DNA from: Wyeomyia smithii
Lineage: Eukaryota > Arthropoda > Insecta > Diptera > Culicidae
Length of the DNA stretch: 64,000 nucleotides
Assembly: GCF_029784165.1 (NCBI RefSeq)
Contig: NC_073696.1
Location: 191,130,498-191,194,497 of the forward strand
Direction: 5' to 3'
The notes below the pieces were generated by a model that saw only the letters and a list, made by a program, of their open reading frames with translations, was not told where the DNA came from and did no database searches. Within the stretch, counting starts at the first letter, position 1. The number at the start of each line of letters is the position of its first letter. A program made the translations under genes and the position numbers. Of the stretch, positions 32,416 to 44,795 are shown piece by piece.

Positions 32416-34354
32416 GAATGTATCTTCATGAGAAATAAATCAGTTTTTCTTTAAGTTCTTCCACTTTTTTGACAGCTGTAGGAAAAAAAAAAATAAAGTT
32501 TTAGTTGTCATCCATAAATAAAAACAGTATCCAAATTTAATTAATACATTTCTCAAATAGCCGCACATTAACGACAGAATATTTCTATAAATACAAAATT
32601 AAAAATATTCATATTAAATTTTTCGTAATTAATACTTTTAATAATTTCAGTATCTCTCGATATTCGTAATCGATTCTACTGAAATTCCGGGTAGCTTCTC
32701 CTGGCGATTGACGTAATTTTATATAACAAATACATGACTTTAACACCTTATAAACAAAATTCTGTTTAAACAAACTTTGAGAACGTTTCGAAAATATAAC
32801 AATGCTGATTTCTTAGAAAAACAATTATAGCTGTAGCAAATGTAATATAAATTACTCTATACGCCCAGCAACGTTGTGAAGATTATAACTTACACCTAAG
32901 TAAACTTTCATAACAATGTTTCACAATGAAGAAACACTACTATCCTGGAGAAGGTGTCCACTAATCGCCACTTACACCTAAATTACACCCGTTAAAACCC
33001 CTTTTGCGAGAGGCGGCGATATTCAGACTCGCTAGAGTAAATTATCCTATTTCCGATAAAACAAGTCCTATTTTGCAAATGATTTCTACTACCGTTTGCC
33101 AAAGCCCCACATAACCATAATCATTAAAACCTATTAACTTACCTTGATCAAAGGTGGTGGATTTACGCAGTTTCCCTCAACGATGTTGATTGCGACTCAC
33201 CGAGTTGTTACTATTGACCGTTCCACAGCATTCAACAACCCTACGAGTCGAGTGTATAGTTTTGAAGCGGTTTCCTCCTTTACTAGCGTTTGCTCAGATA
33301 CGTGAAATTTACCATTTAACACTCTCTATCGAACGATTGAGATCAATAAGAATAGTTACGCAGGTTAATATGGCTGCAACCACCGATTACAACAACTACG
33401 ACTTGATGATTGATGGAGAACAGCACTCATTCACGCTCGATCGTTACTCTTATCATTAGTTACTAATTTTCTATGATTATTACTCATCAATAATAATAAT
33501 TAGCATTGTAAGCTAAACAGATAAATATATCAATAAACACGATGTTATCACTTCTTCTTCTAGCTTCGATTTGTTTTTTTTTTATACAACTTCCACTTTG
33601 TACCAACCCGTCTGAGTGAGGGTTTAATCAGCAATCCGCAATCATAATCGACAAGCAATCGGTATACTGATTATCGTCGAGATGAGCTCCCGGGCAAAAG
33701 CTTCCGGAGCACTACACGAAAGCTCCAACAAACAATCACGCTTCACAACTAATAAACAACACGAACACACCCATGCGACCGTTGAACATCCAAGAGATGC
33801 TCAAAAAATTATCATAAAAACCGTCTTATCCCTCTCGATAACTTCAATCAACTAAAAGCCTGGAGTGGCGCAATCGGTCTCTGAAGTCGCTGCCTCTTTT
33901 TTGGCCGCTTGCCTCTCCTTCCACGTCCCTCTTTCAAAGCAAGGGCGAAAAGAGGCACACAAAGAAATCTAGAAGTGACTCGCTGTTGTTGACTCATTCT
34001 GGCGCTCTACGATCAACCAACCAAGCGCTCTTTGCTGCCAACGTCAACACTAGCAAACAGGTCCAAGTTTCAGCAGAACCACCTCTCCACCTTCTCAAGC
34101 ACGGGGAGAAAAAGCAGACGGCGTTTTGGTAGGTGGAAAAAAATGGTGCAGTCAAGAACTCGCGATTACTTCAATCGGCTGACTGCCCTCGACGAGTGAG
34201 TCAAAAAGAGAACGAGAGCTGCCGCCGAGGAAACAAATAGGGCAAGAAACTGGTTGGCAAGAAGCGTCTTGTGTTTTGCCTTTAGTCAGTCGCGTACAGA
34301 CAGTGCGGATAAGGTAGCGAACGGAAGACGGCCAATGATTGGCCCATTCAGTCC
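32416..34354. other. unassigned sequence with a GC-richer island
   Basis: No protein was recognised. The stretch 33600-34340 is clearly less AT-rich, lacks known repeats, and holds an initiator-like TCAGTC near 34285 followed by GGATAAGG. It could be single-copy host DNA such as a promoter or 5' UTR. The small frame 33190-33459 has no known motif. Confidence 0.3.
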
Positions 34355-34705
34355 GTGGGTGTGATTGTTATCAGACAAATCCAAATAAATCTTATTTACA
34401 GTGATAATAGGTTGATATTTTTGGGAAAATTACAACTTCCAAATAAAGCTCCTGATTTCGTATGCGATCTTCACTCAATTTTGTGGGCCATCAACCGTAA
34501 TTTGTGCATAATAGACAATGAAAACCTAATAGACTATTTGACTCGTTTTCTCTTTATGCCTCAAATCGATCAACGACTATTCTTTGAAGAAACCTACAAA
34601 ATTGAAATAGAAACTAGAGGATTTTTTGTTTGTTCTATTATACTGGTCAACACAGGTGCACTCGAAAAGCTCAAACCTGTGAGTTTTGGTGTCCCTAGCC
34701 ACTAA
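34355..34705 (+). CDS. hypothetical ORF, 116 codons
   Basis: The frame begins at an ATG and runs 116 codons, with a mixed composition (FVCDLHSILWAINRNLCIID and similar). I recognise no domain, signal peptide or homologue. It follows the GC-richer island. The length is only slightly above chance in AT-rich DNA, so it may be spurious. Confidence 0.15.
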   Translation: MGVIVIRQIQINLIYSDNRLIFLGKLQLPNKAPDFVCDLHSILWAINRNLCIIDNENLIDYLTRFLFMPQIDQRLFFEETYKIEIETRGFFVCSIILVNTGALEKLKPVSFGVPSH

Positions 34706-36601
34706 CTTTTTTGTAGAGACTTAAATAAGGTTTCTAGTAAACATAACGTAGAAGCGACGAATCCGGCGAGTAATTACTATGCGAACTCTCACGTTAGTTG
34801 ACGCGTTTTGGTAATGGTTAGGGGCCCCAAAACTCATATATGATTCTCAAAGTACATTGACACTCAATCGAAAATTAGAAAAAAAAAACTCACACTTTCT
34901 TGCTAAATCAGTCTACAAATCCATGGAATGGATTTTTCTTACCCTCCGGTTTCTGGAAAACAGCCCTAATGGTCAAATACCAATATGTGTATTTTCAGAG
35001 CCGGAAGACTGCTCAGATGCTATTTGGAAATCTAAGATTACTAGATATACAGAAACAGGAAATAAATGACTGTAAATTTTTAATCACATAAGCAAAGGTA
35101 CTTCGAACTTTACTTACGATTTAAATAGGTATACCGTACTGCATCAAATTTCAAACGCTTAAGCTATCATGTAATTTCTTGCACTAAAGAATCAACTTAA
35201 AATGACTTTTCTCGTCGATTCTAAAGGTTTAACATGTTGGCTATTTTATAGTTGTTGCAATTAGATGCTATTTATATAGATTCAAACATGTTTTGTTCAC
35301 GACATTAACGAGAATTCAGAACTCGGCTTTGATTCAAATTCCGAACACTTCAATGTAATCACTAAGAAATAGATAGGCGAAACTCTTCAACACTGACTGT
35401 CACTTTTTTCAACGCCTGCGGGTTCCCTGAAAGTGGTTCTTCAGTAAAAAGGTATACATCACTGGACAGGACATTCCGAGGAACGAAATGTTATCTATAC
35501 AGTAATCATACTTCTGATTACTCCAGCCAAAATAATGTGATTTTTATACTGAAGTGTTCGAAGTTTGAATCAAATCGGTACCTGCTGTAATAAAATACGC
35601 AATGAAACTAGCTGAATTATGTTTCGCTATCTCTCACTCAACATCAATACACCGCAGCGAACACCAGTTCTGAGAGGGCTAACACGGCGTATCGGTCGAC
35701 TGCCACGATAATTATAGATTCGCGGCCGAAGGCGGAGCCATTCCCAGCAAGTATACGTAGCACACGCCCTCTCAATCTCTCTTCGATATCAATTTTCCGG
35801 GTGATATTTTTCCATTTCCCCCTCGCGTCTCCTGGTGACCCATCAATGTTTCGCCCGAAATACCGATTCAAGAGCGATTGTCGTACAAACACAGCGACAT
35901 TACCGGCGAGGCGAACAGCTGTTAACCATTTTACCACTTGGACTGTTTTGTACGCGTACGCTCTTGACTTGCTGTTTATCGCGTTTTTTCGCAAATACAA
36001 TTACCATAACTGCTGGAAGTATGGCGCACTTCATTTTATGATTGTTCAGTTGATTTCTCCTATCAATTGATGAGTGGACTAAGATTCAGTTCACATCGTA
36101 CTGGCAGTTTGTATACGTGCGTAGATGAAACCGTTTATTAGGCGTTTTTTCTGCCCTTGGTCTAGTCGAATATTTTAACGCAGTTTACCCAGTACTCATG
36201 GAGATGGTCACGAACCGTGAGTTTACCGTGGCGATAACTCATCAAAAGCTATCAAGAGTCGAGCAAGAATTCTGACATGAACCGTTCGTCTAATCGGCCC
36301 TTGAATGAGCTGCCCGTTATAAGAGTCATTTGCCAAATATGCGAAATACAAGCGGTAACCTTGCCGCTGATTATAATTGTGAAAGTAAATTATTAACAGT
36401 CGAAGAATTGAAAATCCTAGCACAGAGAACTGTTACATTTTTTTTTTTTTGAAACGAAAAAATACCTATTTATGATTTAAATCGATGTAACTTTTTGATT
36501 CCATTAGAAAGGATTTTTTTTTATTAAAAAAATTGCTTATTATTTCACGAACTATGACACAGTGCAACATTTTTTTTGCCTTGGCAAAAACAAATTCCTC
36601 C
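34706..36601. other. unassigned sequence
   Basis: No repeat with clear ends was found. A minus-strand frame at 35644-36000 (118 codons, basic, no motif) overlaps plus-strand frames and is unsupported. The rest is AT-rich. Confidence 0.35.
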
Positions 36602-36868
36602 GTAATATCCACCAAAAATTTTTTTTCTTGTCATTTTTTTATTGGCTTAAATCATGCTAAAACTATCCTAGAATCAAAATCTACATCGCCAAAGTACTCA
36701 AAATTCGTTTAAATCAATTTTCACCGAACAACTTTTATGCTCCATAATAACATTTTTCGTTTATTTTGGCGATGCTCGTTTTTGTTTTTAATTTCGAGGC
36801 TTTGTAAACTATTAAAAGTTACCTATGATCGAGTTTCGTCCGTTACAGCGTCTCTATAGCACGTGTTT
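36602..36868. mobile_element. MITE with GTAATATCCACCAAA ends, inverted truncated copy 2
   Basis: It begins GTAATATCCACCAAAAATT and continues through GGCTTAAATCATGCTAAAAC and TTTTGGCGATGCTCGTTT, the reverse complement of the element at 28314-28686. It breaks off near AGCACGTG at about 36865, so the other TIR is missing. Confidence 0.75.
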
Positions 36869-36895
36869 ACTCACAATTTCCCGTTGTTTAGTCGA

Positions 36896-37148
36896 TCAGT
36901 CGTCCTCGTTGTGTACGTTCTTTGTTTGAGCTGTTGTATACTTTTTAACTGTGAGTTATACTCAAAAGTACTTAAATATGAGTGACAAGTTTGAGTTTTG
37001 CGTGGGCTCGGACGCCAACCGCGTCAAAGTCACTGAGCGTCGCATGTCTGATACCGCGAAAGAGGGTAGGCACAGCCTTAGATCAGATAAAAAAAGGAAC
37101 AGGAGGAAGATAAAGCCCAGGAAGGACAACTATACGGCACAAGAATAG
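36896..37148 (+). CDS. short basic ORF with LINE-like leader
   Basis: An initiator-like TCAGTCGTCCTCG (about 36896) is followed 70 bases later by the ATG at 36969 and a 59-codon frame. The product begins MSDKFEFCVGSDANRVKVTE and ends in a very basic tail (KKRNRRKIKPRK). The arrangement resembles the 5' end of an insect non-LTR retrotransposon with a truncated ORF1, because downstream sequence is unrelated repeat. It could also be a small gene; there is no homologue I recognise. Confidence 0.25.
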
Positions 37149-37219
37149 CTGACTGTAGGTTAAAACATTATTGGGAGCTTTCAACACGTTTTTTTCTCAA
37201 AACCATGTTTTCAAAATCA

Positions 37220-37522
37220 GCGAGCAGTAGAACTGAAAAAGGTCACATCCGATTGACTTGAAATTTGAACTGTAGCTTCTTCATTACATTATCTAGTGAA
37301 GTACACACGATTTCAGCGATTGATTAACAACAACTGAAGTTATAAACAATTAAAGTCGATTTTTTTTTGTCGAAAAGCAACTTTTTTCCAAAACCGTTGC
37401 CATTTTGCAGAGAAAAATTCTAAAAATAGAATCATGTGTACTTCACTAGCGATACTTATGTAGATAAGGAAAAATTTTTGTTTTGATTATTGGTGGAGTT
37501 GGGCACGACTTCTACTGCTCGC
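37220..37522. repeat. imperfect fold-back element
   Basis: The ends GCGAGCAGTAGAA (37220-37232) and TTCTACTGCTCGC (37510-37522) are exact inverted repeats. Inside, CTAGTGAAGTACACA (about 37291) pairs with TGTGTACTTCACTAG (about 37436). The total is about 300 bp, non-coding. Confidence 0.6.
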
Positions 37523-38569
37523 CGCGGAAGAACTTTAAAAAAAACGGTTTACGGGAATTGCTGCACAGCCGCCATTTTGTAAAAAAGCAGCACTAATTTT
37601 TTTTCTATTCTCTAACAGTTGCGTTTTCACGTTACTGGCACCAGCGCCAATCCAACGATATATTATTTATATATTATTTATATAAATTGGCGATGTATTT
37701 TCGACGCCATTTTATTTTGAAGCCAAATATCAAAAATCTAAGAGTTTGTCCACATATAAACATTTCCTTACCCATACTAAAAAAACAGCTCAAAACGGTG
37801 ATTCTACGAAAATGGTTTTGGCATGATTTTAGTATATCTCACAAGGCGAAATAATATCCAGTATATATAATGGTAATGCGCTACTATCTAAAAGTGGTAG
37901 ATAAAACCTGTCTTGTATTGAGTAAAAAATCGATTGGTAGGTGTCTGATCAATTTTGCTTAAATTTCCCTACAATACTAAAATCGGTTTATCTCGACGTT
38001 AGATTAACTTGTTTGAAATCTATTTAATGTAATATCAATTATGTAATCAATACTCAAAGATACAATAACAATTTGTCTTTCCGGGATCCACCCCCTTTTG
38101 CGGGGAGAGGGTCAAATTCTTATTATAACTTTGAGTATCTCTTACACTCTTCGAATTTCAAATAATATTTCCAATAATAAGTTAATTTTAAGTGAAAATA
38201 AATAAGAATAAGTGAAGCGGGAATCAGAAATCTTTGAGCTAATATAAGAATTTTTTTTTTTTGGATGGCGCCTGCTTTTAATAACATTCTTTCTATATTA
38301 TTTAATATTTCATATGCAAAACAATCTAATAAACATGCATCGCGAAGTATAAACAAAATTTAATATTGCTAGATGTTTTTCGTTACTTCATTGGATGCAC
38401 CTCTTTGTTGAATCTCCTTCGAGTCAAATTTTCCAATGTGTTGGTCGTTCTTACATCGGTATAGCTGGGTTGATAACAAGGTGATAGAGAAGAGATAAAT
38501 ATTCAAATAAATCCACCAATATCGAACAATATTCCACCTCTATTTAGCAACTCCTCTCCCAACTTTTCC
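37523..38569. other. unassigned AT-rich sequence
   Basis: It contains a short TATTTATATATTATTTATAT tract near 37667 and no supported gene. The minus-strand frame at 38123-38356 has no recognised motif. Confidence 0.35.
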
Positions 38570-39589
38570 AACGCCGAGTGGGATACGAGTAACCTTAGCG
38601 GAAACATTGATCGAATGCTGACTGGGAAGGGGAGTCGTACGCGGCTGTGTCCCCATCTTAGGGCGGTGTACAACACCCTATCCCCGAGCGAGCAGCTGAA
38701 TCATGAAATGCGGTGCCTCGCCAGCTATAGCATACCGCATACCGCTACATAGTATACCGGATATAAATAATAAAAATACAGAACGGAATGATCGGCATGA
38801 GCCTAGGCGATCAAAAAAAACAATGTAAGGACTCTACTCGAACCGGTACGTGCAGGTATCCTGGCCAGAGAGCGGTGGAAGGTGAATGTGGAGGTTGCAG
38901 CTATCCAGGACGTGTAAAGGCTGATAATAAGAGAACGTAAATTCCGAGCAGTAGATCCTGTTGCGGATTTCTTTCAAGTACTACATCTACTCTAGTAGAG
39001 TGCGTGAAAGCAGAAAGAGGAGTCGTATTCGTACTAATCGGAAAACTGATGAAGCGTGTCATTAGATGGAGGCCAATCAGAAACCGTATATGCGTGTTGA
39101 GAACTAAGGGTACATTCTTAAATTACAGCCGTTCGTCATGTGCAACGATAGTAGGAGAGCCTGATTACCGATGAACCAGAGGTAGCCGTTGAAACAACAT
39201 TTTAGTGAGCTGTTGAACAGCGAGAAAGACACATGCGTCGAACGGAGAAGGATGGATATTGAGAATACAGGTGAAGGGGGCAGTTGACGAACCGAGAAAC
39301 AGCTGGCATCGACGACATCTCCGTCGAACTTTTTAAAGCGAGAGCGAGCAGCTGTAACTATCGTGACATCCATCGAACCATGCTGAAAATGTGATCTAAT
39401 GGAAAATTGCCCTAGAACTGGTTTGAGCATTTCATATGCCCAAACTACAAAAAGGCCACCGCCCGGACTGTAGTATTTAAAAGGTGTTCCACATCAAATT
39501 GTATCACGAGAAAAACGCTGGCGGAACCAGACCGACGGGAAATAAGCGAGAATAAAAAAAAACGCTGTAGAAAATTACCCATTGGGTAT

Positions 39590-40960
39590 TTTGTCTAAAA
39601 AATAAGGTAGAAGAAGTTTGGAGTGTATTGTTTACACTGTATTTTTATCGTCGTCAGTTTTTCGAAAATAGATAAAATGCCGTTACCGTTACCATCGCGC
39701 ATTGATTTTGCGCAATCGGGACATCGGAAAAAAACTTGGAATCGTGCAGTCAACGGTGAGTCGTGTGATTTAACGTTACTACGAAACTCTGAGCATCGAA
39801 CGGAAGCAAAAATACGGTCAGATGTCACGGACTCGGAAACTGTAAATACTGGAAATGCTGACGAAGCCTCATTTTCTCATCATGAATGATAAGACTTACG
39901 TCAAGGCGAACTTCCGGCAGCTTCCGGGGCTGCTATTCTTCACTGCTCAGCATAAGTTTGATGTTCCGGAGGAAGTAGGGAAGCAGAACATTTCAATGTT
40001 TGCCAATAAATAGGGTAATCGCTCCATTATTCATCTCAACAGCTAGCTGCACCTATATTCATCTTATTTCTCTCATTTGTCCAATTTGCCGTCAAATTTC
40101 TACAAATTTTTAAAAGTAAATTTATTTGCTTCTCGATTTTGTCAAGTGGTTGAAAGTTTTACGTTTAAAATATGGTAAAATTTGACGATAAATTGGTTAA
40201 AAAAAGCGTGATGAGATGAATGTAGGTACTGAAATGAATATAGGAGCGATTACCCTACCTGATTTGGAAAGCGATCTGCTCATGTGGCAAACGGAGTGGG
40301 CCGCTCCTGACTACCGAGACTGTAAACGGGGAGATCTACACGCAAAAGTTGGATGGTGCGAAACCACATATCAATAATCGAATCAATATAACAAATGAAA
40401 AGACATTGGATTTGTTCAAAACATCCTTCATTTAACTGTGATTCTGGTTTTATTCATATGCATTCTGTTTCATGTTACTGGCACCAGTAAATCCTGTTGC
40501 AACAAGGCTCTCAATTAACTGTTTCAGTTGCTGACGGTGATCAGGGATGCACTAACGTATGATACGCACCGGCTCGCGAAAGTAAACGGTGTGAATGATA
40601 CATATTCTGATTTCGAACTCTGTCAATGTTTTCAATGCACATCTGTTGTGTTATGCATTTAACACATTTTTGTGCAAAGTTAGAGCATGGATTGTGCGTT
40701 TGGAGAGGACACATTGGTTGGTTGAGACTTGAACTTTTGGGTGTACCTCAAGGTGTCTACAGAAGCATCTGCTTCCTCTGTTAAAGCTACACGAGGGACC
40801 TACGATCCTCTGGCTTCGTGCCACTATTCAAATTATGTCCTGGAGTGGTACGAAGCCCCTGGAGGCTTACACTTTGGAAACCCCCACCATAGTGAACTTC
40901 CAGTGACTCACGACACAAAAAATTTCGTGACACTTTTTAAAAAACTTAAATTTATATAAA
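39590..40960 (+). pseudogene. ITmD37E-like transposase relic, copy 2
   Basis: It shares its 5' part with copy 1 (TTTGGAGTGTATTGTTTACACTG region) and encodes VNGESCD.TLLRNSEHR, MNDKTYVKANFRQLPG (first catalytic D in the NDKTY motif), and LASCHYSNYVLEWYEAPGG (second catalytic region, about 40800-40865). A 243-bp MITE interrupts it at 40013. The stretch between about 40380 and 40720 is rearranged. It lies within the RTE relic. Confidence 0.75.
40013..40255. mobile_element. 243-bp MITE with TA duplication
   Basis: The ends GGGTAATCGCTCC and GGAGCGATTACCC are perfect 13-bp inverted repeats, flanked by TA on both sides (40011-40012 and 40256-40257). Removing it restores the transposase sequence seen in the copy at 10195-11225 (TTTGC.AATA...ATCTGG..... 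GATCTGCTCATGTGG). A subterminal word CCTATATTCAT occurs near both ends. It is non-coding. Confidence 0.9.
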
Positions 40961-41939
40961 AATAAAACAAAATCCTTCTATATACTTTCTTTGACTGAAA
41001 TGACTGAAATTTTTGTACGACACCTTTATAGAAATTTTGACAACTGGAAAAGGCTTCCCACATGTTGTTCAACATCGCATTGGAAGATAATATACGGAGC
41101 TGGCGTGCAGAAAAGTGGTAGCACAGACTAACAGACGTAACACTGGAACCTCGCTCCATCGCCACAAAAAAACGATCATTTCAAATTTACAATCGAATAT
41201 TAGTCATCACGCGATAACGCCGTCTGGGGCGCTGTCATGCAGTCTCATACATATTTTGTGGTTCCCCATTTGACACATGCACTAACACTGGCGCTGATGT
41301 CGAAATACATGACGCAGCGCGAACACGACAGCAGATGGTGCTAGTGTTACTAACGTAAAGTACTGGAATCATCCGAACGATGATTTTATGGCAAATTTGT
41401 CCGAAGTGTTATGTCTGTTAGTCTGTGGTGGTAGCATCATTACGGAGTTCCATATGGTCCTAGGATTTGCGGGTGATATCGACATCGTGGATATTGACCG
41501 TAGAACGGTGGAAGGGACCTTTGCACCTCTAGAGAGGAAAACTGCTAGAATAGGGTTTGTCATAAACTCTGCCACAACGAAGTACGGATTTTGATGCTGC
41601 GGTGGTGATAGATGGGTAATCATTTGAGTCGACGAATATGTTTACCTGGGTACATTGGTGACGTGCTACAATGAGGTTAACCGTGGGATAAAGAGATGGA
41701 TAGCGGCAGCAAACAGGGTCGTCTACGGATTGCGTAGCCAGACGAGGCCGCGCAGGCTGGTAGGGTCTCTTGGTAGCCCTCTATGGTCATGCAGGATGGA
41801 CACTGAAAGAGACTGATCGCTGAGCTCTAGGAGTTTTTGAGCGTAGAATCTTGCTTTCAATCCTTGGCGGCAAACTGGAAAATCGTGATTGGCGCACACA
41901 CATGAACCATGGGGTGTACCAGGTTATCAAAACGTTCGT

Positions 41940-42067
41940 CTCATGAGGCTACCCACGAATCAAGCCATTTGTCGATGTCTTAGGTAAGAATAAGATGGCG
42001 CACTATCTGGGGACTATAACGAGTGAAATAGGACTACCCGTTTAAGTGCTAATGACAACATAAGAGT
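41940..42067 (-). pseudogene. mariner transposase relic, C-terminal piece
   Basis: On the minus strand this gives SPDSAPSYSYLRHRQMA, the region of the third mariner aspartate (SPDLAPSDYHLF type), ending in FVGSLMRRTF. It is the continuation of the relic at 50247-50690; the RTE insertion at 42068-50246 splits them. The last 14 bases, 42054-42067, are the target duplication. Confidence 0.65.
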
Positions 42068-43314
42068 CTCAAGACGGCAGCCCCGCCGCGAGACTAGGCA
42101 TCGCAGCCCTAGTAAGGCAGCATGCTGAAAATAAACATACTACGAACAACCCAAGTAACATTAAAAGTTTTTTTATACCCTCGACATCGTTGTAATGGCT
42201 GTATTCTTAAATCTGCTTTTAAGCAAGATAAATCTAAATGGCTATGATAAAACTATGAAAAAAATTTGTTACAGCTACAAGGGCCCACGCTACAAGAGGG
42301 TGTTAAGCATATATTTTAAAACCATTTATATGAGTATACGTTTTAGTCGGAAATTCTTAGCACAGCTTTAAGAGTGTCTGTACAGCTTAATTGAGAACTT
42401 AAATGACATAAAAGCGAACTTAAGACGTCATTCAAAGGATCGCTTGGGATTATAAAAAACTGCGTTTGTAGACAATGACGAACACAAAAACAAAAAATGT
42501 AAATATAAATTATATCAACTGAATCTTTGAAACAACTTAAAACCATCATGAAACCGTTTAAGTTCAACTCATGTACATACAATATTCTCTTACTACCATG
42601 AATAAATATCATTTTTTTGGTAATATTGAGCTTAAATGGGCATGCCAAGATAATTTTTTGGTGAATTATATAAAACTACTAAATAAAGCAAGCCCCTTGA
42701 TAACAATGTGAAATTACATTTAAATTTTTCTGAAGAAAAATGACCAAGCACCAAGCGATATGTCATTGCATTTTTTAAATTAGTACTAAGTTTGAATATC
42801 ATCTACCACAATCAGCATTACGCCTCTTACATTACGAATTTCTGAATATCAGGTGAATTTTATGTAACATTTCGATTTTAGAATATATCATGGCGTACCG
42901 AGCAGCAACTCGGCGACTTACACATTTCCTGATAGTAATGGATTCTGCTGTGGTAAGTTCTTTAGGTCTCGCCTAAACTCTTTAAGCTCAAAAAGCTATG
43001 CACTGGTTTTATTAAGGCCTCTTTAGAATTCTTTTCCCTTCACGATACCTTAACAAAACTGAAACCAGAAATACTACTCTTAATCTGCGCTATATGTCTC
43101 TGCTAAAAACTTATAAATTTTATGGCAGCACGGCACCAGATCAAATACACTCAACAGCTTTTTTATCTGATGCTACTTTCACAAACGTAAACAAAAGTGT
43201 TCCGTCTGCAACTTAACGTGTTGATTGTGCTTTCTAAGTGAGAAAATTAAAGGTGATTAGTGAAAAGTGTTAATCTATTGGTTGTTTTGAATGTTTTATT
43301 GAAATAATTTTTAG

Positions 43315-44622
43315 ATGCCGTACAAGATTGTGCAGACCATCGGGGCTGGAGAGGCTTGCCTGAGTGTTGTTCCCAGTAAGTGTTCCCAGTTCGAATCAAA
43401 TTTTGGGAAGCAAACGGTATACTATACTGGCCGAAAAAACATCTCGTAGCAAAGTTATCACTGGAAGAGGAATCTGCACCAACCGACAAGTGGGAAACAT
43501 TCAACTGCATTAAGAAGCGAGAATTTACAAGTCATGCCGAAGCCTGCAATGAAATGCAAAAGATGGAAGAAAAATCGGATACTGAAATGGAAACGGAGAG
43601 TTTGCCAGTGCAAAAGGTACGCCGTCGTGCGGATAAAAACATATATTTTAATAAACTGGATTTCAATGCCATCGCCGAACAGCAAAGTGTCAAACAGATA
43701 GCAGTGAACTCCTCTGAACCAGAAGTGTACCTGGACACTGAGCATGAGGTTAGTAGAATTAATTATAAAAATTATACATACCTAACAGTTTTCGTTGTTT
43801 AAAATTTTAGATGTTTATTAATACAAACCAAGAGCAAATGCAATTGACGAAAGAGAGCCAAAGTAATGACTCAACATCTTATATGATTACGTCGAGCCTA
43901 GTAATATTATTGGCCGTATGGAACCAACCGATTTGATGGCAACTGTTATCGCTAATAAGAATTTACTTCTTGGGAATCGAAATAGAATTATGCAATCATT
44001 GGCAAAAGTGATTACACAGGTGGAGTATCTTTTGCAAGCATCCAATGAAAGAGAATTTCGTCATGATGAACACATACAAATTAACATGGAAAACGGATTC
44101 GATCCTGTTAATTCGCTAGATGATTTGGACAAGCTGGAGGATTCTCTCAAAGACGACAACATCATGGAGAAGTATATTCGCAGCATGAGTTTCGTTTGTG
44201 GAACGAGCGGAAAGTGCAATGGGTTAGACTGTTGCTATAAATTGGTGGATTACTTCTTCACCCGCCAATTCTTGATTTTATGTTCCTGGACTGGAAGTTC
44301 CAGGAAACCAGTAAAGAAGAATAACTCCGATCTAGCCAGATCTTCGCTTGAGGATAATGATAAGATTGCGTTAAAATTTTACAAGAAAATTCGTGCTCTT
44401 TTTCTCAAATTGATCGTATTAGCAGACAGAGATTTTTTGGAAATCAACTGCGACATGTTCTTCAAACGAATAATGAAAAACAGCAAGCAAAGAGTTTTAG
44501 CCAAACAAGCTACCTCCAAACACAGAAATCGGCCAAAAAATTTACATTATAAAAACAAGAAACCAGGTCAGATTTTAGGAAAAGCCTCTGAAGTAACAAA
44601 TACCATCACCGAACAAATTTGA
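43315..44622 (+). CDS. transposon accessory protein, DUF4806-like, probably broken
   Basis: The frame begins MPYKIVQTIGAGEACLSVVP at ATG 43315, just after an acceptor-like TTTTTAG. The frame then shifts near GTAAGT (43376) and continues as WEANGILYWPKKHLVAKLSL. A good 62-bp intron (GTTAGT...TTTTAG, 43749-43810) joins DTEHE to MFINTNQEQ. A further shift at about 43867-43890 leads to the 43918-44622 part, which is helical then has LDDLDKLEDSL and SMSFVCGTSGKC...ILCSWTGSSRKP, the pattern of DUF4806. The C-terminus is basic. It could bind TIRs or partner the transposase; this is inferred. Two frame problems suggest decay or missed splicing. Confidence 0.5.
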
Positions 44623-44795
44623 ATCGTATTATTCTGTTTTTTTTTTAATACTCACTGATCCATTTACTTAAATACTTAATCCTTATATGAATAGCAATGA
44701 GATTTTAATAGGAACTAAACTCAGGTTACGTTAACATCAGTTAAATAAAACTAAATTGAAGTCAAGAGATTCTTAGTTTAATTATTAAAAATAAA

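Larger units (their letters stand above)
38570..41939 (+). pseudogene. old RTE-clade LINE relic, split by an ITmD37E-like relic
   Basis: The 5' leader (about 38570-38760) shares GCTGAATCATGAAATGC with the leader at 7090-7200. The coding remains are RTLLEPVRAGILARERW and KVNVEVAAIQDV (38831-38915), then a large deletion to RT fragments near 39300 (AGIDDISVELFKARASS). After the interruption (39490-41057) come LFNIALEDNIRSW (41066-41105), LGFAGDIDIVDIDRRTVEG (about 41460-41515), RWIAAANRVVYGLRSQ, and MNHGVYQVIKT (about 41905-41939). The FADD active site reads FAGD, and stops are frequent. A mariner relic begins where it stops. Confidence 0.8.

Noticed and set aside
35644..36000. 118-codon minus-strand ORF as a gene
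   Set aside because: Overlapped by plus-strand frames of similar length and without any recognisable motif.
41276..41356. Inverted repeat CACTAACAC / AGTGTTACTAACG as a MITE
   Set aside because: The arms are short and imperfect, and no target duplication could be assigned.
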